Origin: Massilia sp. H6
GTDB taxonomy: Bacteria; Pseudomonadota; Gammaproteobacteria; Burkholderiales; Burkholderiaceae_D
Reading direction: 5' to 3'
Length of the DNA stretch: 64,000 nucleotides
Assembly (NCBI RefSeq): GCF_024802625.1
Contig: NZ_CP103371.1
Coordinates: 1,798,001 to 1,862,000, forward strand
Position numbers and translations under genes: made by a program. Below are positions 26,498-34,917 of the stretch, in pieces. A model generated the notes under the pieces. The model worked only from the letters and a program-made list of their open reading frames with translations, was not told the origin of the DNA and searched no databases. Within the stretch, counting starts at the first letter, position 1. The number at the start of each line of letters is the position of its first letter.

Positions 26498-27625
26498 TCA
26501 CGAATGGACTTGATTGCGCCCCGCGTTCTTGGCGGTATAGACGCGGGCATCGGCAGTGGCGAGCAGGTCAGGCAAGGTTTGCTTGGGCATGAATGTGGCC
26601 ACCCCGATCGATACGGTCACATGGATCACCGGCGCCTCCAGCAGGGGAGCTTGAGCCACGTTAACGCGCAAACGCTCTGCCACCTCGCGCGCTTCTATCA
26701 TCGCTGTCCCTGGTAACACAACGACGAATTCTTCACCGCCGAAGCGCGCGCAAAAGTCTGTTGGTCGCAGGTACTCGACCATTCGTCGGGCGAAAACGCG
26801 TAGCACTTCGTCGCCGGTCATATGACCATGCCCATCGTTAATCGCCTTGAAAAAGTCGATATCCAGCATCAGGATAGAAAATGGTTTGCCACTGGAGCGA
26901 TATAGCGACTCTTGTTGCTTGAGAAACTCCTCCAGTGCCCTGCGGTTCCCTTGCCCGGTCAGCGCGTCGGTGGCAGCATCGAGCTCCACCTTTTGCAAAG
27001 CCAGATGCAGTCGCTCGGCCAGCGAGGCATTGGCGCGTTGCAAGCGAAAGCCTTCGAGCAGGCGCTTCGACATCTCGTGCGTGTAATAGGCAATGAGCGT
27101 AATAAACACCGTCAAACCGGCCGCGTAATCCGTTGCACTCTTCTGGTTGGCAACATGTATCAGCAAGCCGACTACTGATACAGCCAGGATCGTGCAAATC
27201 TGACGGTAATACGCTACTGGATAGGTCGCATACGCCTGAGCATTGATCGCGATCACGCCGCACAGCAGCGCCATCAGCGTCGCGTCCAGCACCAGAGAGT
27301 GCCCCATCAGAAACCACGCCATCAATCCCCAGGCCAGCCCATCCAGGCCAGCAACGAGGTGAAGGCGCGTGCGATGACGCTCGAGTAGCGAGCCCTTCTT
27401 GATTACGTCTTGCAGGGTCCACAAGCTGAACGCCCACACCAGGGCAGCCGTACCGAGCCATCGAAAGAGTGCGGTGTTAGGAACGATATCCCAGCAAAAC
27501 CACACGGCCAAGATCCAGCCGGCAGGCGTGGTCGTCAACGCGCGACGCAGCGTGATCACGCATTCCGAAAAGCCGGTGGCGCGTGCAAGGTCCAGGTCAG
27601 CCGCGCTATGTAACACCGCACTCAT
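26498..27625 (-). CDS. Membrane-bound diguanylate cyclase (GGDEF)
   Basis: 375 residues from ATG 27625 (a GTG 51 bases upstream is possible). Five or six membrane helices fill residues about 35-200 without a large loop, then a short coiled linker and a GGDEF domain (about 215-373). The active site is RFGGEEF, the accepted GGEEF variant, with DIDFFKAIND upstream for metal binding. There is no RxxD inhibitory site immediately before the motif. The membrane part is probably the sensor. It stands alone, convergent with the porin. Confidence 0.88.
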   Translation of the reverse strand: MSAVLHSAADLDLARATGFSECVITLRRALTTTPAGWILAVWFCWDIVPNTALFRWLGTAALVWAFSLWTLQDVIKKGSLLERHRTRLHLVAGLDGLAWGLMAWFLMGHSLVLDATLMALLCGVIAINAQAYATYPVAYYRQICTILAVSVVGLLIHVANQKSATDYAAGLTVFITLIAYYTHEMSKRLLEGFRLQRANASLAERLHLALQKVELDAATDALTGQGNRRALEEFLKQQESLYRSSGKPFSILMLDIDFFKAINDGHGHMTGDEVLRVFARRMVEYLRPTDFCARFGGEEFVVVLPGTAMIEAREVAERLRVNVAQAPLLEAPVIHVTVSIGVATFMPKQTLPDLLATADARVYTAKNAGRNQVHS

Positions 27626-28137
27626 GCCATCCACGCGGATCGCGCGCTCATTGGAGCAGGCGACGTCAATATGCACATATCTTTGCGGGCGCGCTGGCGG
27701 CCTGGGCCTTTATTCAAGGTTTCACAGCAAATAGCGCGCGGCATGATTTGTATCCAGGGGGAAATAATTTCTATGGCGCGAGCTTACCGTAAAAACTCAG
27801 GATCATCAACGAGGGACGTTGTGAACACGCGTATTGACGCGGCTTGCCAGGCATAGCAGATGGATATCAATACGGCTTCGTTGCGCTTGCCTGGCATTGT
27901 AGAGAGCTAAAGGCCAAAGCTAGCGTGCTGCTTGCCGTGGCGGCCTTATTGCAGGGACTTTGTTGCTTTGGCACCGGCCTTTCCCGCTGCGAAGCGCCGA
28001 TTCAATCGTGCTCCTTGAATCGAAATCTAGTCATTACAATCATGTCAACGCTGCTAATTAGCTAATTAGCTTATTGCTGTAGTGAATATTTCTCTGTCTG
28101 TACATGCAGATCCCATTCCTATAGACACGGAGGAATC
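27626..28137. other. 512-bp non-coding region between divergent genes
   Basis: No convincing gene. It separates the diguanylate cyclase (minus) from the MBL-rhodanese operon (plus) and must hold both promoters. It is lower in GC than its surroundings near the right end, where the 18-bp palindrome at 28053-28070 lies. An AGGA ribosome site sits just before 28138. Confidence 0.6.
28053..28070. promoter_or_regulatory. Perfect 18-bp palindrome, putative operator
   Basis: GCTAATTAGCTAATTAGC equals its own reverse complement and also contains an 8-bp direct repeat (GCTAATTA). It ends 67 bp before the MBL-rhodanese start. AT-rich palindromes of this kind are operators of BigR/SqrR-type ArsR repressors that control similar persulfide operons. 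No such regulator gene is in the window. Confidence 0.5.
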
Positions 28138-29517
28138 ATGTTCTTCGAAAGAGTAAAAACGGCAGGGCTGGGACATAACGCCTATATCCTCGGTTGCGGC
28201 GAAGGACTCGCTGTTGTCGTCGACCCGCGTCGCGATGTTGCCGAGTATCTCCAGATCGCCCGAGAAAACAACCTGAGCATTGCCTACTGCATCGAGACCC
28301 ACCGCCAGGAAGACTTCGAATACGGCTCTGCCAGCCTGGCCGAGATCACGGGTGCAAAAATTTTGGCAGGAAAGCATCCGCTGTTTGGCCGCGCCGATGT
28401 GCGCCTTGGCGACGGCGAGGAAATCAAGATTGGCAGCACGCGCCTGGTCGCCCTGGCCACCCCGGGGCACACGCCCGAAAGCATGTGCTATGCGGTCTAT
28501 CCGCAAGACGCGGGCGAGAATTGCTGGGGCGTGTTTACTGGCGATACCATTTTCGTCGGGGACACCGGCCGCACAGATTTGTCCGATCGGGAGCAGACTG
28601 CGGAAAACGCCGGGCTGCTCTACGATGGGGTGCATCAAAAACTGGCGCCGCTGGGCGACCAGGCGCTGATCCTTCCCGCACATGGTGCCGGCTCCGCATG
28701 CGGCGGCAACATTTCCGAACGCGACGATTCGACCATCGGGATCGAACGCGGGACAAATCCTGTTTTCAAGAAAAGTCGCGAAGCCTTCATGCAGCAGAAG
28801 GCCAGTGAGAACCTGCCGCGCCCACCGTATTTTTCGCACATGGAAGTGGTCAATCTCGAGGCCGGACGGCCCTTGCCGGCACCCGTCGGGGACCGCGTGC
28901 TGTCGCCTTCGGAATTCAAGAATCGCATGAAAGAAGGCATGGTGATCGATACGCGCTCGCCCGAAGCCTTCGCCGGCTCGCATATCCACGGTTCTTACAA
29001 TGTCTGGCTGAAAGGACTATCGGCTTTCGGCGGCTGGATTGCAGATGACAAGAGCAGCATTTTCTTGATCGTCGACGAACCGGATCAGGCTCCGGTCGCG
29101 ATCGCCTCGCTGGCCCGCATTGGTATCGACGGCGTCCAGGGTGTTCTGGTCAAAGGAGTGGAAGCCTGGCGCGAGGCGGGCTTCCCGATCGAAGCATTCG
29201 GTACGACCAGCGCCGAGGAAGCGTCGCAATGGATGAAGAATCGAGACATTCTTGTCCTGGATGTGCGCGACGATATGGAGTGGGAAGAAAAACATATTCC
29301 AGGCGCGCAGCATGTATTCGTCGGCGACCTTGAGGCAAACCTTCAGAAGCTTCCTAAAGACCGGACCATTGTCGCTCACTGCAGTGTCGGTCACCGCTCC
29401 GCCGTGGCGATGAGTATTCTGCGGCGAAATGGTTTTACCGACATATACAACATGTTGGGCGGCATCACCGCCTGGGAAAAACTTGGGCTACCCCTGAACA
29501 AGGGCGCCGCCAATTAA
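28138..29517 (+). CDS. Metallo-beta-lactamase fold protein with two rhodanese domains
   Basis: 459 residues. The MBL domain (1-245) resembles persulfide dioxygenases (ETHE1/CstB/Blh), with H111 (PGHTPES), D136 (GDTIFVGD) and H182 (LPAHGAGSACGG). The first motif reads T54-H55-R-Q57-E-D59-F, so the second His of HxHxD is Gln. The first rhodanese domain (about 262-360) lacks an active-site Cys; the second (about 365-455) has C415 in VAHCSVGHRS. It probably handles sulfane sulfur with the two YeeE/YedE proteins that follow 18 bp later. Catalysis by the MBL part is uncertain because of the altered metal motif. Confidence 0.85.
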   Translation: MFFERVKTAGLGHNAYILGCGEGLAVVVDPRRDVAEYLQIARENNLSIAYCIETHRQEDFEYGSASLAEITGAKILAGKHPLFGRADVRLGDGEEIKIGSTRLVALATPGHTPESMCYAVYPQDAGENCWGVFTGDTIFVGDTGRTDLSDREQTAENAGLLYDGVHQKLAPLGDQALILPAHGAGSACGGNISERDDSTIGIERGTNPVFKKSREAFMQQKASENLPRPPYFSHMEVVNLEAGRPLPAPVGDRVLSPSEFKNRMKEGMVIDTRSPEAFAGSHIHGSYNVWLKGLSAFGGWIADDKSSIFLIVDEPDQAPVAIASLARIGIDGVQGVLVKGVEAWREAGFPIEAFGTTSAEEASQWMKNRDILVLDVRDDMEWEEKHIPGAQHVFVGDLEANLQKLPKDRTIVAHCSVGHRSAVAMSILRRNGFTDIYNMLGGITAWEKLGLPLNKGAAN

Positions 29518-29535
29518 CTGTCGAAGGAGACAAAC

Positions 29536-30042
29536 ATGAACCTTAGTAGCGGCGCATGGGATCCCTATCTGGTCGGCGCACTCATAGGTGTTCTGTCCAT
29601 GGCAACATTTTATTTTTCGAACAAGCCGCTCGGCGTATCGACGGCTTATGCACGCGTCGCAGGCTTGCTTGGTTACATGGTGTCCAAGCCACATACAGAC
29701 GCGCTTAAGTTTTATCAGGACAAAAGCCCGAAAGTCGAGTGGGAAGTCATGCTCTTGCTCGGCACCGTGCTGGGCGGTTTCATCGCCGCCTTTTCGGGCG
29801 GGGAGTTCAATGCGTCCTTCATTCCACCGATGTGGGCCGCCCAGTTCGGCAACGATTTTTCCTTGCGCCTGATCGTCGCCTTCGTCGGCGGTATCGTGAT
29901 GGCCTTTGGCGCCAGGCTGGCAGGCGGCTGCACGAGTGGACACGGGATCAGCGGCACACTGCAGCTGTCTGTTGGTTCGTGGATCGCACTGGCCGCATTT
30001 TTTGCCGGCGGCGCCATAACGGCACGGGTGATGTATGGCTAA
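29536..30042 (+). CDS. YeeE/YedE (DUF395) half-transporter, first subunit
   Basis: 168 residues with four membrane helices. The signature FGARLAGGCTSGHGISG carries C132, equivalent to the conserved Cys that relays thiosulfate or sulfur in YeeE. Two half-size YeeE-like genes in tandem replace the single full-length protein, as in PmpA/PmpB of other bacteria. A GGAG ribosome site precedes the start. It overlaps the second subunit by 8 bp. The likely role is sulfur-species transport paired with the MBL-rhodanese enzyme. Confidence 0.86.
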   Translation: MNLSSGAWDPYLVGALIGVLSMATFYFSNKPLGVSTAYARVAGLLGYMVSKPHTDALKFYQDKSPKVEWEVMLLLGTVLGGFIAAFSGGEFNASFIPPMWAAQFGNDFSLRLIVAFVGGIVMAFGARLAGGCTSGHGISGTLQLSVGSWIALAAFFAGGAITARVMYG

Positions 30043-30664
30043 GAAGAGCGCACAGATGCCTGCAGAACCGCTTGCCGGAAAAGGGCAGGCCGGCGCCGAT
30101 CATCCGGGCAAAGAGGCGGCCGACAGTGCCCCGGCGCCGCGGCAGCTGCTGCTTGGCCTCGTGTTCGGCATCATGTTCGGATTTTTGCTGCAAAAGGGCG
30201 GCGTAGCCAAATATGAGGTGCTGATGGGTGCATTGCTGCTGACAGATTTCACGGTCATGAAGATCATGCTCAGTGCGATCCTTGTCGGCATGATCGGCAT
30301 TTTCGGCATGCACGCCCTTGGACTGGTAAAGCTCCATGTCAAGCCGACCAAATATGCGGCGAATATCATCGGCGGGCTGATCTTCGGCATCGGTTTCGCA
30401 CTGATTGGCTATTGTCCGGGAACCGGTGCGGCAGCCTTGGGTCAGGGAAACCTCGATGCGATTCCCGGCATCGCTGGTTTGCTTGCGGGTAGCTACCTGT
30501 ATGCGGAGTTCTCGAAGAAACTCAGCGCCACGGTGCTGACCTGGGGCGACCGCGGTTGCATCATGCTGCCAGAACTGATCGGGGTAGGGAGAACGGCCTT
30601 TTTGTTCGCTTTTGCACCGGCGATATTGGCAGTCCTGGCGGTGCTGTACTGGTTCGCACCCTAG
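30035..30664 (+). CDS. YeeE/YedE (DUF395) half-transporter, second subunit
   Basis: 209 residues. It has a hydrophilic N-terminal extension of about 35 residues, then four or five membrane helices. The conserved segment ALIGYCPGTGAAALGQGN holds the pore Cys. The start lies inside the end of the first subunit gene (8-bp overlap), so translation is coupled. The two halves should assemble into one YeeE-like channel for thiosulfate or related sulfur species. Confidence 0.86.
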   Translation: MAKKSAQMPAEPLAGKGQAGADHPGKEAADSAPAPRQLLLGLVFGIMFGFLLQKGGVAKYEVLMGALLLTDFTVMKIMLSAILVGMIGIFGMHALGLVKLHVKPTKYAANIIGGLIFGIGFALIGYCPGTGAAALGQGNLDAIPGIAGLLAGSYLYAEFSKKLSATVLTWGDRGCIMLPELIGVGRTAFLFAFAPAILAVLAVLYWFAP

Positions 30665-30715
30665 CGCGATCGCGCGACAGGTCCTGGAAAGGACGCTGTA
30701 CGCGCGACGTAAACA

Positions 30716-33175
30716 TCAGGCGTCGATCAATGCGCGGACTTTCCTGGCAAGTGCGCTGATCTCGAACGGTTTGGTCAGCACCTCCATGCCAGCGTCGAGC
30801 TGGCCATTGCCGACAGCTGCCGTATCAGCATAGCCAGTAATGAACAGCACTTTGAGACCGGGGCGTTGCACGCGTGCGGCATCGGCGACCTGGCGGCCAT
30901 TGAGGCCGCCGGGTAGCCCCACATCGGTCGCCAGCAAATCGATGCGTGTCTTGGAGTTGAGTATCTGCAAGCCCGTACGGCCATCCTGCGCGGTCAGCAC
31001 GCGGTATCCAGCGTCGTGCAACACTTCTTCGATGATGTCACGCAAGGCACGCTCGTCCTCGATGAGTAGCACAGTCTCCCCTTGGCCTGATTCGACAGAA
31101 AACGCCTCGACAGGCTCATCGGCTAGTGCTTGACCGACATAGCGCGGCAGATAGATCGTCATGGTCGTGCCGGCGCCAACTTCGGACTCGACCCGCACTT
31201 GACCTCCGGACTGGCGCACGAAGCCATAGACCATCGACAGTCCCAATCCCGTACCTTCGCCCAAGGGCTTGGTGGTGTAGAACGGATCGAAAATCCGTTC
31301 CATGACTGTGGGGGACATTCCTGTGCCGGTATCGGAGACCCACAAGGTGACATACTGTCCTGGCGGCAGATCGCCGTCATTGCTGCGCTGATCGACGAGT
31401 TTATTGGTGGTTCCCAGGATCAGCTTGCCGCCGCCGGGCATCATCGCGTCGCGGGCGTTAATGCACAAGTTGAGCAGGGCATTTTCAAGCTGCGAGGAAT
31501 CCACTTTCGTCAGCCAAAGATCGGGTGCCTTCACTACCGCGAGTTCCACCATGGGTCCGGCCGAGCGGCGCACCAACTCTTCCATGCTGGCAATCAGGCG
31601 GTTCACATCCGTGGGTTTGGGATCGAGCGTTTGCCTGCGCGAAAAGGCCAGCAAGCGCTGCGTGAGCGAGGCGGCCCGCCGCACCGAAGATTCCGCGATG
31701 TCGACATAATGCTCCAGCCCACTGTATTGGCCTCGCTGCAGTTTCAGCTTGAGCACCTGCAGGCCACCGCTGATGGACGCTAGCAGGTTGTTGAAGTCGT
31801 GCGCCAGTCCGCCGGTGAGCTGGCCGACCGCCTCCATCTTCTGCGACTGGCGCAAAGCTCCCCGCGCCGCCTCAAGTTCAGCCTCGCGCGCTTTGTTGAC
31901 GCTAAGGTCGCGTCCCACGGCGATGAAGTTCGCGCCATCGAGTTCAGGAGTGACGGTCCACTCGATATACTTCCAATGCCCATCTTTTGTCGCGATACGG
32001 TTCTCGAACCGGGCCGGCTGGTGGGTCTCAGCCATGCGCGCGATCGCCTCCAGGGTCGGCGCCATGTCTTCCGGATGCATGAATTCGCCATAGGAACGTG
32101 TGAGCAGCTCCGTTTCGCTCCACCCCAGGACCTGGGTCCAGGCCGGGCTGACAGTCGACATTCTTCCTTCGTAGTTAGCCCGGGCCAGCATGTCCTGGGA
32201 CAGATTCCAGAGCCGGTCGCGTTCCGCCGTGCGCGTTGCCAGATCCGCCTCACGCTCCTTTTCGCCCGTGATATCGCGGCCGGTCGCATAAATCATGTTG
32301 TTGGCCGGTGCCGCAGTCCAGGAAATCCAGCGGATCGAACCATTCTTGTGTCGGTAACGGTTTTCGATGGTGGGCCGCCCGCCCGACGCTGCCTTCTCGA
32401 ACGTTTCAGCAGTCATGGCATGGTCGGCTTGTATCACGAACTCGTTGCTGTGTCGGCCGACGAGCTCCTCGGTCGCGTAACCAAGCAATACAGTCCAAGC
32501 CGGGTTCACCCGCCGGTAGTAGCCGTTGAAGTCGATCACGAGCATGAGGTCAGGAGACGTTTCCCACATACGGTCGCGCTCGGCCGTACGCTCCACGACC
32601 TGCGTTTCCAGTGTGTTATTGAGCTCTCGAAGATCCTGTTCTGCGCGCTGGCGAGCAGCGATATCCAGTGCTTGCTTGCGCTTGGCGAATACCTGTTTTG
32701 TCGTCTCGATGCAGGCACAGAACAAGCCGGCGACCCTGCCGCTCTCGTCGCGTACTGGCGTGTACGAGAACGAGAAGTGGGTCTCCTCGACGTAACCATT
32801 GCGCTCCATCAAGAGCTCGATGTCGTCCCAGTACAAGGGTTCACCCCGGTAGGCTTGCTCGACCAAGGGCACGAGGTCGCTCCTGATCTCGTGCCAGACC
32901 TCGAGAAAGTCCTTGCCGAGCGCGGGGTGTTTGCTGGCGAGTATCTCGACATAGCGATCGTTGTACAGCAGCGTACGTTCCGGCCCCCAGGCCAGGAATG
33001 ACGGTTGCTCGGACACGAGCATCATGCCGACCACGGTTTTCAGTGATTGCGGCCACTCCTCGACTGGGCCAAGAGGGGAGGCTGACCAGTCATGGGCGCG
33101 GAACAGCGCGGCCATGTTGCCGGCTCCGGACAAGAAATCTGCCTGGGATTGACCCACCTCAGATGCGGGGAGCAT
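30716..33175 (-). CDS. PAS-domain hybrid sensor histidine kinase
   Basis: 819 residues, soluble (no membrane helix). PAS-like domains occupy about 20-165, 200-310 and 320-435, with coiled linkers containing TAERDR repeats. HisKA follows with the phosphorylated His in GGLAHDFNNLLASI (about residue 470). The HATPase domain has NLCINARDAM, DTGTGM and GTGLGLSMV. A C-terminal receiver (about 700-817) has its phosphoacceptor Asp in LLATDVGLPGGLNG. The H-D-F-N-N form is common in kinases that act through their own receiver. The partner regulator is unknown; the nearest genes give no clue. The start is the first ATG and has no strong ribosome site. Confidence 0.9.
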   Translation of the reverse strand: MLPASEVGQSQADFLSGAGNMAALFRAHDWSASPLGPVEEWPQSLKTVVGMMLVSEQPSFLAWGPERTLLYNDRYVEILASKHPALGKDFLEVWHEIRSDLVPLVEQAYRGEPLYWDDIELLMERNGYVEETHFSFSYTPVRDESGRVAGLFCACIETTKQVFAKRKQALDIAARQRAEQDLRELNNTLETQVVERTAERDRMWETSPDLMLVIDFNGYYRRVNPAWTVLLGYATEELVGRHSNEFVIQADHAMTAETFEKAASGGRPTIENRYRHKNGSIRWISWTAAPANNMIYATGRDITGEKEREADLATRTAERDRLWNLSQDMLARANYEGRMSTVSPAWTQVLGWSETELLTRSYGEFMHPEDMAPTLEAIARMAETHQPARFENRIATKDGHWKYIEWTVTPELDGANFIAVGRDLSVNKAREAELEAARGALRQSQKMEAVGQLTGGLAHDFNNLLASISGGLQVLKLKLQRGQYSGLEHYVDIAESSVRRAASLTQRLLAFSRRQTLDPKPTDVNRLIASMEELVRRSAGPMVELAVVKAPDLWLTKVDSSQLENALLNLCINARDAMMPGGGKLILGTTNKLVDQRSNDGDLPPGQYVTLWVSDTGTGMSPTVMERIFDPFYTTKPLGEGTGLGLSMVYGFVRQSGGQVRVESEVGAGTTMTIYLPRYVGQALADEPVEAFSVESGQGETVLLIEDERALRDIIEEVLHDAGYRVLTAQDGRTGLQILNSKTRIDLLATDVGLPGGLNGRQVADAARVQRPGLKVLFITGYADTAAVGNGQLDAGMEVLTKPFEISALARKVRALIDA

Positions 33176-33681
33176 GCAGCATCTCTACGAATGATGGGAG
33201 TGGCCAGATGACCTGACCGTCAAGTTGTCCAACGAGGACGTCGAACCGAGCTGGTCCGGGCCCGGACAGGATGTGACTGTGGCTGTATGAAACGATATTT
33301 TGCATGAAGATACATTGAAGCTAACTTGACTCATCTTACGGTTCGGGCCGAACCCAGGGAAGTATTGATTCATCGGCGCTCCAGCGCCTGCAGCGAGCTG
33401 AACTGCCACCCTGAATTATCGCATTTCCATCCGGTGGCACGCGTGAACGCACGCGTATTCAAAGATTGCCGCGGGTTCGCCGGCACCCCGAGGCAGCACA
33501 ACCCAGCCGGTCGCCGTCGAGAATGGCGCGCACGATTGAGTAGCGCACAGAAGTTTCGTTTCATTGATGCTAATCTGCGGAAAAGGTGAGGAATCGTATA
33601 GAAATTGCAACTGTGCGATACCTGGAATCACCATTGCCGATTCGGACCCGATTGAACTTTTAACCCCTCACGGAGAACACC
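33176..33681. other. 506-bp non-coding region
   Basis: No supported gene. It contains a 14-bp perfect palindrome GTCCGGGCCCGGAC (33254-33267) and an inverted repeat GGTTCGGGCCGAACC (33340-33354). It must contain promoters for the divergent hybrid kinase and small-protein genes. Confidence 0.5.
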
Positions 33682-33870
33682 ATGACCCAGAATTCATCGA
33701 ACGACACCCAGAATCAACAAGCAGCTCCTGGCAGCGAGTCGGAAGCGGAAAAGGCCAAGCGCGAGGCCGGCGTCAACGTCGACAAGAGCAGCCACGACCA
33801 CATGTCGCGCGACAAGGCCGGCAAAGAAGGTGGCGCAGGCGGCGGTGCCAAGCAAGAGCAGAAGCACTAA
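33682..33870 (+). CDS. Small hydrophilic protein of unknown function
   Basis: 62 residues with no hydrophobic segment. The sequence is rich in Gln, Asn, Ser, Lys, Glu and Gly, ending GGGAKQEQKH. CGGAGA lies 7 bases before the ATG. Composition suggests an intrinsically disordered stress-type protein; no family was recognised. It is followed 73 bp later by another disordered small protein, and the pair ends at a strong terminator. Confidence 0.6.
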   Translation: MTQNSSNDTQNQQAAPGSESEAEKAKREAGVNVDKSSHDHMSRDKAGKEGGAGGGAKQEQKH

Positions 33871-33943
33871 GTGTCAGTGGCGGCCAGCGCCTTGAGTTTG
33901 GCGCTGGCCGCATGTCCATGACCGCTGCCCAGAGGATCCCACG

Positions 33944-34105
33944 ATGATGCAAGACAATCGCAGCATACGCGCGCATACGACTCCCGATCCGGGTGAAAAG
34001 CCCGAGCCAGTGCCGGTGCCGGACGATGTCCCGGCACCAGTGAACGCACCGGTGGAAGAGCCAACCCCGCCAGAAATTCCCATCAAGGCGAGCCGCGTGC
34101 ATTGA
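33944..34105 (+). CDS. Small proline-rich protein of unknown function
   Basis: 53 residues starting MMQDNRSIRAH, followed by Pro/Val/Glu/Asp repeats such as PEPVPVPDDVPAPVNAP. It is short enough to be missed by usual cut-offs. An AGAGGA ribosome site is placed 8 bases before the ATG, and a strong intrinsic terminator follows 26 bases after the stop; together these support a real gene. It is not recognised as any family; it is likely disordered. Confidence 0.55.
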   Translation: MMQDNRSIRAHTTPDPGEKPEPVPVPDDVPAPVNAPVEEPTPPEIPIKASRVH

Positions 34106-34130
34106 CACGGGCGTGCCCTTGGCGTGTTGA

Positions 34131-34164
34131 AACGGCCCCTTTCGAGGGGCCGTTGGCGTTTTTT
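34131..34164 (+). terminator. Rho-independent terminator
   Basis: AACGGCCCC and GGGGCCGTT form a 9-bp stem (34131-34154) with a short loop, then GGCGTTTTTT. It ends the small-protein transcript. Confidence 0.85.
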
Positions 34165-34187
34165 GGCGTGTGTGTGACTTTGCGCGG

Positions 34188-34568
34188 CTATGGCTTCGCA
34201 CCCGGGCTCGCTGGCGTGACCGGCGAGTTGGAAGAGACACGGCCCTGACCGGCGTCGCCGGACTGGCGCGAGCGATTGCTTTCGCGCTGGATCTGCCCGT
34301 GGCCGGCCTTGTCTCGTTCGGACGCCGTCTCGGCACCACGCTCAGCCTTCTCGACGGTGGGCGCGGGCGGCACCACCGGCGCGGCGCCGTCGGCCGGCGC
34401 TGGCGTATCCCTGGTGCCGGGTTCCGCGGGAGCGGATGGGCGGTTAATATCCTTGATGATATTGTCTGTTTCCACCTGACCGGGTGTGCGTTCGCCGCTG
34501 CCGACATCGGCTTCCTCGGCCGCGGTGCGTGAATGTGTCGGATGAGGTTCCGGTGTGCTGATCTGCAT
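34188..34568 (-). CDS. Disordered small protein of unknown function
   Basis: 126 residues beginning MQISTPEPHPTHSRTAAEEADVG, with no hydrophobic stretch. It is rich in Pro, Ala, Glu, Gly, Thr and Ser, with a charged middle (VEKAERGAETASERDKAGHG). A good AGAGGGAA ribosome site precedes the ATG, which argues that it is expressed. It is convergent with the 53-residue protein gene. No domain was recognised. The composition is close to the other two small proteins here, so they may serve a common stress role. Confidence 0.55.
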   Translation of the reverse strand: MQISTPEPHPTHSRTAAEEADVGSGERTPGQVETDNIIKDINRPSAPAEPGTRDTPAPADGAAPVVPPAPTVEKAERGAETASERDKAGHGQIQRESNRSRQSGDAGQGRVSSNSPVTPASPGAKP

Positions 34569-34727
34569 GATGTTCCCTCTCGTCTGGTCGACAGTCCTGG
34601 CATCCTAGCAGCGCTGCGTGGGAGGCGGCGCGCCGTTCGCCAGGAGGCGAGCCAATCACGCGGCGGTGGCAACATCGATGAGGCCGTCGATCAGACTTTG
34701 CCCGTGTTTTCAACGCGACCAGAGCGC

Positions 34728-34757
34728 AAAAAGCCCACGAACCGTAGTCGTGGGCTT
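34728..34757 (-). terminator. Rho-independent terminator of tRNA-Lys
   Basis: Read on the minus strand, AAGCCCACGA, a 7-base loop and TCGTGGGCTT are followed by a T run, 13 bases after the tRNA 3' end. Confidence 0.8.
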
Positions 34758-34769
34758 CTTGTTTATTCG

Positions 34770-34845
34770 TGGTAGGCCGTGCGGGATTCGAACCTGCGAC
34801 CAACGGATTAAAAGTCCGCTGCTCTACCAGCTGAGCTAACGACCC
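34770..34845 (-). tRNA. tRNA-Lys(UUU)
   Basis: 76 bases with encoded CCA. The anticodon loop is CTTTTAA with anticodon TTT; the D arm is GCTC...GAGC. The acceptor arm ends G1-U72 and the T stem GCAGG/CCCGC has an A-C mismatch, both unusual for tRNA-Lys. It lies just after the Tol-Pal operon. Confidence 0.9.
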
Positions 34846-34917
34846 GAAGAAGCGAGATTATAAAGGGGCGGATGCCAGGCTGTCAATCCTGGCCCATACT
34901 GCCCCTCTCTCGGAAAC

